Origin: Paludibaculum fermentans
Lineage (GTDB): Bacteria > Acidobacteriota > Terriglobia > Bryobacterales > Bryobacteraceae
Direction: 5' to 3'
Length of the DNA: 64,000 nt
Assembly (NCBI RefSeq): GCF_015277775.1
Contig: NZ_CP063849.1
Coordinates: forward strand, 2,976,001-3,040,000
The translations under genes and the position numbers were made by a program. Of this stretch, positions 61,364 through 64,000 are shown one piece after another (positions within the stretch are counted from its first letter, which is position 1; the number at the start of each line of letters is the position of its first letter). The notes under the pieces were generated by a model. That model was not told the origin of the DNA. It saw nothing but the letters and a program-made list of their open reading frames with translations, and did not search any database.

Positions 61364-64000
61364 TCAATCGGCCCTGAGTGCGACCACCGGATCGATGCGG
61401 GCCGCCCGCCGCGAGGGCAAGTAGCCTGCCAAGGCGGAGACGGCCAGCAACAGGCCGATAATGCCGCCGTAGGTGGCTGCGTCGGCGGGCTTCACTTCGT
61501 AAAGCAGGGCGGCAAAGAGGCGAGTGAGGATGAGCGCTCCGATGACGCCCACCAGGAGCCCCCCCGCGGTGAGGGCCAGGGCTTCGCGCAGGACGTTCCA
61601 TTGCACATGGGCAGGCTGCGCACCCAGGGCCATGCGGATTCCAATCTCGATGCCCCGTTGGGAGACGCCATACGAAATGACTCCGTAGATGCCCAGGGAA
61701 GCGAGGATGAGGGCCAGGCCGGCAAAGGCGCCCAGCAGGAGCAGCAGGAACCGGCGCGGCGAGGCGGCGCGGGCCACCAGGTCGTCCATCAGGCGGAACT
61801 CACCCAGCGGCTGGGTGGGGTCCACTGCCCAGACAGCCTGGCGTATAGCCGCAGAAGCAGCGGCTGGAGGCAGCAGGGTGCGCACCACCACATCCAGCGA
61901 AGTGATCGACCGTTGACCGGAGACAAGGTAGAACTCCCCGCCTGCCTCTTCTTCCAGCGAAGTGTGGCGAACATCCTTGACGATGCCTACGACGCGCGTG
62001 CCCGTTGGGGGGCCTATGGCGATCATTTGCCCCACCGCGTCGTTCTTTCCGAAGAGCGTGCGCGCCAGAGACTGATTCAGGATGATGACCGGCTCCCGGC
62101 CTCGAATGTCACCGCCATTGAACAGGCGGCCTGCGATCAAGGGGATATGCATCGCCTCGAAGTACCCGGGGCTGACCATGCGGACAAAACCGCCGGGCAT
62201 CTCACCGGGGCCGTAGCTTTTGCCCAGGGCACCGATGCCCCAACTGCGGTCACGGTCGAAGGGCAGGGCGTCTGTGAGGCCGATTGCGGTGATGCCAGGC
62301 GCCGCGGCGATCTTCTCCCGGACGCCCAGAAAGAAAGCGTCAAGCTTTTCCGGAGCGGGGTAGCGCCCTCCCGGATCCACCCGCACCACGATGACATGCT
62401 CGGACTGGAATCCGCGATCCGCTTCCATGAGTTTGATAAAGCTCCGCATGAGAAGACCGGCACCGATCAGGAGCACGGAAGCCAATGCCACTTCGGTCGC
62501 GACCAGCCCTTTGCGAGTCCACTGGCGATTGCTCCCATCCGTCCCGCGGCCCGCCTGTTTCAAGGTTTCGAAGAGCGAACCGTTAAACAGGCTGAGCGCC
62601 GGCGCGAGGCCGAAAAGTATACCGGATGACGCTCCAACCACCGCACTGAAGAGTAGAGCCCAAAGGTTCACTTCCACCTGGCTCAGCAGGGGAACACGGC
62701 TTCCCTGCAGGCGGGCAACCATGGCGGTCGCGCCGACGGCCAGCGGCAGGCTCAACAGTACACCGGCGGCCGAGAGTAGCAGGCTCTCCGTCAGCAACTG
62801 GCGGACGACACGCAGCCGGCCGGCTCCCAGAGCTACTCGCACCGACATCTCTCGCTGGCGGGACATGGTGCGCGCCAGCATCAGATTCGCGAGGTTCACG
62901 CACATCAGCAGCAACAACAGCCCGACCGCCGCGGACATCACCGCCAGCGGCCTCTTGACCTGTCCTGAGACATGCTCCCGCAAGGTTGAAAGAGATCCCT
63001 GATAGGAACCGCCCCGTTCGGGATGAAGCTGCTTGATCGTCTTTGTGGCTTGGTCGATCTCAGCTTGCGCAGCAGAGAGCGATACCCCGGGCTTCAGGCG
63101 TCCAACGATTGCCAGAATATTTCCATAATTGCGATCGATGGTGTCGTTCATGGGAAACGGCTCCCACAGGTCGACCTTCGATCCCGGGGTAAATGTGGAA
63201 GCAAAGTCGAACCAGGCAGGCATCACCCCCGCTACGACAACGGGCACGTCGTTGATCGACACCGTGGCGCCAATCACCGCTGGATCGGCCGCGAACAACC
63301 GCCGCCAAAGCCCGTCACTGAGGAGGACCGCCTTGCGGCCATTGGCGACATACTCTTCTGGCGTGAACAGCCGCCCCAGAACAGGTTGAACACCCAGCGT
63401 TTCAAAGAAGCTGTCGGTCACGCCCAGGCCGTTCAGGCGCTCCGGAGTACCACCCGGGCGAGAGAAGTTGTAGGTGAAGTAGCCGAAGAATGCGTTGTAA
63501 CCCGCCAGCTTTTCGAATGAGGTGGTGGTTTCGCGCCAGGACATGAGCGTGCCGATGCGGCTGGTGATCGAACTGGGGTCTGACGCGTCCCGGCCTTTCC
63601 CGGCATTGGCGATCCAGACCAGGCGCTCCGGTTCATGGAAAGGCAGCGGCCTGATCACCAAGGCATGGACGATGGTAAAAACCGTGGTGCTGGCAGCGAT
63701 ACCCAAGGCGAGGATCACGACGGCCACAGCCGTAAAGCCCATGTCACCTTTGAGCCGCCGCGCTGCATAGCGCAGGTCCTGCATCCAGCCGGCGAAGTAC
63801 TCTCTGCGATCCATGCGGTGCTCCCTTTGTGTGCGTTGTTGCCGGCACATCCGGCGGAATTCCTTCAGGTCTCCGAACTGGCGGACGGCCTCGGCGCGGG
63901 CCCGATCGCGCGGCAGACCCTGCTGCATGAGCTGGCTGGTCTTCTCTTCCAGGTGGAAGCGCAGCTCATCATCCACATCGGCTGTGGGGTTGGCGCCGAA
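61364..64000 (-). CDS. ADOP-type ABC transporter permease (5' end outside window)
   Basis: At least 870 codons are present, and the frame continues to the right edge. The GTG at 63976 is not the natural start: upstream codons in frame encode FGANPTAD before VDDELRFHLEEKT, the middle of the prefix domain. Helix 1 is VILALGIAASTTVFTIVHAL, and the tail is RRAARIDPVVALRAD. It belongs to the same subgroup as the 57646-60291 and 14466-17099 genes by the prefix and the junction. No regulator is visible within the window. Confidence 0.92.
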   Translation of the reverse strand, partial: FGANPTADVDDELRFHLEEKTSQLMQQGLPRDRARAEAVRQFGDLKEFRRMCRQQRTQREHRMDRREYFAGWMQDLRYAARRLKGDMGFTAVAVVILALGIAASTTVFTIVHALVIRPLPFHEPERLVWIANAGKGRDASDPSSITSRIGTLMSWRETTTSFEKLAGYNAFFGYFTYNFSRPGGTPERLNGLGVTDSFFETLGVQPVLGRLFTPEEYVANGRKAVLLSDGLWRRLFAADPAVIGATVSINDVPVVVAGVMPAWFDFASTFTPGSKVDLWEPFPMNDTIDRNYGNILAIVGRLKPGVSLSAAQAEIDQATKTIKQLHPERGGSYQGSLSTLREHVSGQVKRPLAVMSAAVGLLLLLMCVNLANLMLARTMSRQREMSVRVALGAGRLRVVRQLLTESLLLSAAGVLLSLPLAVGATAMVARLQGSRVPLLSQVEVNLWALLFSAVVGASSGILFGLAPALSLFNGSLFETLKQAGRGTDGSNRQWTRKGLVATEVALASVLLIGAGLLMRSFIKLMEADRGFQSEHVIVVRVDPGGRYPAPEKLDAFFLGVREKIAAAPGITAIGLTDALPFDRDRSWGIGALGKSYGPGEMPGGFVRMVSPGYFEAMHIPLIAGRLFNGGDIRGREPVIILNQSLARTLFGKNDAVGQMIAIGPPTGTRVVGIVKDVRHTSLEEEAGGEFYLVSGQRSITSLDVVVRTLLPPAAASAAIRQAVWAVDPTQPLGEFRLMDDLVARAASPRRFLLLLLGAFAGLALILASLGIYGVISYGVSQRGIEIGIRMALGAQPAHVQWNVLREALALTAGGLLVGVIGALILTRLFAALLYEVKPADAATYGGIIGLLLAVSALAGYLPSRRAARIDPVVALRAD

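Noticed and set aside
60788-62629. 613-codon plus-strand frame
   Set aside because: It is antisense to tag and to an ADOP gene, both certain by motif.
1-64000. CRISPR arrays, tRNA or rRNA genes, prophage
   Set aside because: I saw no regularly spaced identical repeats, no cloverleaf with a TTCGA arm, no rRNA segments and no phage structural genes.

Overview
The window looks like chromosomal DNA of a high-GC acidobacterium, most probably of the Bryobacterales/Solibacter-Paludibaculum type. The reasons are six ADOP-type permeases (Acidobacterial duplicated orphan permeases), PadR regulators encoded directly in front of ADOP genes, two large Oar-like TonB-dependent receptors with N-terminal carboxypeptidase-regulatory domains, and secreted Gfo/Idh/MocA and PQQ enzymes. 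This assignment is inferred from gene content, not from a marker gene. I saw no rRNA, tRNA, CRISPR array, prophage or complete insertion sequence.

Layout. 1-3066 (minus): a Tat-exported Gfo/Idh/MocA oxidoreductase followed by a cytochrome c-PQQ dehydrogenase that runs off the left edge. 3067-6270: a G/T-skewed, repeat-rich stretch with a 263-bp tandem duplication carrying paired hairpins, a family-of-unknown-function protein, a decayed DUF503 gene and a small HUH (Y1/RAYT-like) transposase-family gene. 6273-12025: two divergent ADOP permeases, the second co-encoded with a PadR repressor. 12323-14366: a GATase1-like lipoprotein, a chloroperoxidase pseudogene and a methyltransferase. 14466-20714 (minus): another ADOP permease, then a complete MacAB-like export operon. 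21431-28625 (plus): glucan phosphorylase, an MgtA-type Mg2+ ATPase and a P2A-type Ca2+ ATPase in tandem. 28721-29599: a lipase-like hydrolase. 29722-35747 (plus): a Cys/His-rich secreted protein followed by a CzcCBA-type heavy-metal efflux operon. 35919-36938: a secreted mutarotase-fold protein. 36995-43434 (minus): two TonB-dependent receptors. 43710-47074 (minus): a lipoprotein and an ADOP permease. 47237-51557 (minus): a three-gene ABC exporter, adaptor and TolC-like unit facing an ArsR regulator across a long palindrome. 52099-57550: a TPR protein, a CocE-like S15 hydrolase, a tryptophanase-family lyase with a terminator-containing leader, and a double VOC-domain protein. 57646-60687: an ADOP-PadR unit with a clear palindromic operator over its promoter. 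60737-64000: a Tag glycosylase and a sixth ADOP permease that runs off the right edge.

Taken together the region is dominated by envelope transport: ADOP and MacB permeases, RND metal efflux, a tripartite ABC exporter, P-type cation pumps and TonB receptors, several with local regulators. The points I rate most worth checking are the leader RNA in front of the tryptophanase-family gene, the tripartite ABC exporter whose ATPase has altered Q- and H-loops and whose control region carries an 11-bp inverted repeat, and the possible REP/RAYT-type system in the 3-6 kb repeat zone.
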